Origin: Lichenicola sp964247735
GTDB taxonomy: Bacteria > Pseudomonadota > Alphaproteobacteria > Acetobacterales > Acetobacteraceae
Assembly (NCBI GenBank): GCA_964247735.1
Contig: CAXTVS010000096.1
Location: 1 to 9,092, forward strand
Direction of reading: 5' to 3'
DNA length: 9,092 nucleotides
In this document: positions 5,894-9,092 of the stretch, in pieces
Layout of the letters: every line of letters starts with the position of its first letter
Numbering within the stretch: the stretch's first letter is position 1
Notes under the pieces: generated by a model
What the model was told of the DNA's origin: nothing
Seen by the model: the letters and a program-made list of their open reading frames with translations, nothing else
The model's database searches: none
Position numbers and translations under genes: made by a program

Positions 5894-6744
5894 GCCCGAC
5901 CTCCGTAGGACGGCCGCCAGGCCAGCAGCGTCCGCTCCAGCACGCGCACGACCCCGTCGCTGAGCAGGCCCAGCAGGGCGTAGACCAGCAGCCCGACCAG
6001 GATGATGTCGGTGCGCAGGAAGTCCTCGGCGTCGGTCATCATGTGGCCGATGCCGGAGTTGGCGTTCACCTGCTCGGCCACCACCAGCATCAGCCAGGAG
6101 ATGCCCACCGAGAACCGCAGGCCGGTCAGCAGGTCCGGCAGCGCGCCCGGCAGCACGATCTGCCGGATGGTCTGGCCGCGCGACAGGCCCAGGGTGCGGC
6201 CCATCTCCAGCAGCTTCGGGTCGATCGAGCGGATGCCCTTGTAGAGGTTGAGGTAGATCGGGATCATCGAGCCGAGCGCCACCAGCGCCACCTTGGGCAG
6301 CTCGCCGATGCCGAACCACAGGATGAACAGCGGCACCAGGGCCAGCGCCGGCAGGGTGCGCAGCATCTGCATCGGCGCGTCGATCGCCTCCTCGCCGAGC
6401 CGCGACAGCCCGGCCACGAGGGCGAGCCCCACCCCGGCCGCGATGGCGATGGCCAGCCCCGAGCCGGCGCGGACCAGCGACACCAGCAGGTTGCGCGGCA
6501 GCGTGCCATCCGCGGTCAGGGCGGCCGCCGTGGACAGGATGCGCAGCGGCGAGGCCAGCGTCTGCGGCGACACCAGCCCGGCCGACGAGGCCGCCTGCCA
6601 AGCCAGCAGCAGCAGCAGGGGCGAGACGGAGCGGCGCAGCAGGCCCGTCGGCACCAGGCGGCGCGCGCGTCCGGCGGCACCGCCGGATGATCCACGCGCC
6701 GCCGCGACGAACGCGTCGCGCGGCCTGACCGTCATGTCGAGCAC
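5890..6744 (-). CDS. ssuC: Aliphatic sulfonate ABC transporter permease SsuC
   Basis: The 284-residue protein is the membrane channel of the sulfonate importer. It belongs to the BPD_transp_1 family, with about six hydrophobic segments: near 39-56, 92-112, 130-145, 151-166, 209-224 and 246-262. The EAA-type coupling loop that docks onto SsuB is seen as LLEMGRTLGLSRGQTIRQIVLP (178-199; Glu180, Gly186, Ile196, Pro199). NANSGIGHMM (227-236) and the C-terminal LERTLLAWRP (269-278) are also typical of SsuC/TauC. An Arg-rich 38-residue cytoplasmic N-tail precedes the first helix. GTG at 6744 was chosen because GGAGGT (6751-6756) lies six bases upstream. A GTG at 6768 and an ATG at 6735 are in frame but worse spaced. 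ssuC is the first gene of the ssuCB pair, 71 bases after the end of maeB on the same strand. Confidence 0.92.
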   Translation of the reverse strand: MLDMTVRPRDAFVAAARGSSGGAAGRARRLVPTGLLRRSVSPLLLLLAWQAASSAGLVSPQTLASPLRILSTAAALTADGTLPRNLLVSLVRAGSGLAIAIAAGVGLALVAGLSRLGEEAIDAPMQMLRTLPALALVPLFILWFGIGELPKVALVALGSMIPIYLNLYKGIRSIDPKLLEMGRTLGLSRGQTIRQIVLPGALPDLLTGLRFSVGISWLMLVVAEQVNANSGIGHMMTDAEDFLRTDIILVGLLVYALLGLLSDGVVRVLERTLLAWRPSYGGRA

Positions 6745-6815
6745 GATGACACCTCCCTCGCCCTGCACGGGACATGGAAGGAACCATCACATCCGACAAG
6801 GGGTCAAGAATTACC
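6745..6815 (-). promoter_or_regulatory. maeB-ssuC spacer with possible ssuCB promoter
   Basis: This 71-base gap is less GC-rich than the genes around it. Reading towards ssuC, TTGACC (plus-strand GGTCAA, 6802-6807) is a 5/6 match to a -35 box, but the -10 region 16-18 bases on (around 6778-6785) is poor. A separate ssuCB promoter is therefore plausible but weak. CGACAAG (6794-6800) and CTTGTCG (6822-6828) form a 7-base inverted repeat across the maeB stop; no T-run follows on the minus strand, so it is not a convincing terminator. Confidence 0.3.

Positions 6816-9092
<2,277 letters not shown>

Noticed and set aside
5174..6799. One 541-codon minus-strand frame that could look like a permease-ATPase fusion.
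   Set aside because: Only its end, from 5893, is SsuB. The upstream part is an out-of-frame shadow of ssuC, whose real frame ends at 5890 with a GTGA overlap, so these are two separate coupled genes.

Overview
The window is gene-dense and GC-rich (roughly 70% by eye). It uses GTG starts freely, has 4-bp GTGA start/stop overlaps, and codon third positions are almost all G or C. Together with a two-domain MaeB malic enzyme and an ssu sulfonate locus, this suggests an alphaproteobacterial chromosome (Acetobacterales- or Rhodospirillales-like). That placement is an inference; there is no rRNA or phylogenetic marker here.

Layout: (1) At 1-464 on the minus strand is the 5' part of a gene for an exported SAM-methyltransferase-like protein, cut off by the left edge. 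(2) At 596-1927 on the plus strand is a stand-alone condensation-type acyltransferase with an HxxxDG active-site motif. Its 3' end overlaps the 3' end of ssuA, which runs the opposite way. (3) From 1890 to 6744 lies an organosulfonate uptake and desulfonation locus split into three transcription units: ssuA (minus) and ssuD (plus) diverge from a 111-bp spacer, and ssuC-ssuB (minus) form a translationally coupled pair further right. (4) Between ssuD and ssuB sits a complete type II toxin-antitoxin operon at 4263-5158: a Xre/MbcA/ParS-type antitoxin followed by a RES-domain toxin. It is preceded by a 24-bp imperfect palindrome that overlaps its probable promoter. (5) At 6816-9092 on the minus strand is maeB, an NADP-type malic enzyme with a C-terminal phosphotransacetylase-like domain. 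Its ATG lies exactly on the right edge.

How the genes work together: SsuA (a periplasmic binding protein, probably Tat-exported), SsuC (permease) and SsuB (ATPase) form an ABC importer for aliphatic sulfonates. SsuD then uses FMNH2 and O2 to release sulfite from them. The flavin reductase SsuE is not in the window, so reduced flavin must come from elsewhere. The toxin-antitoxin pair is autonomous and interrupts the sulfonate locus. maeB is a central carbon gene with no evident link to its neighbours.

No rRNA, tRNA, CRISPR array, insertion sequence or integrase was seen. No intergenic stretch exceeds about 131 bases. The most interesting items are the palindromic operator of the RES-Xre module, the position of that module inside an ssu locus, and the acyltransferase of unknown substrate that overlaps ssuA.
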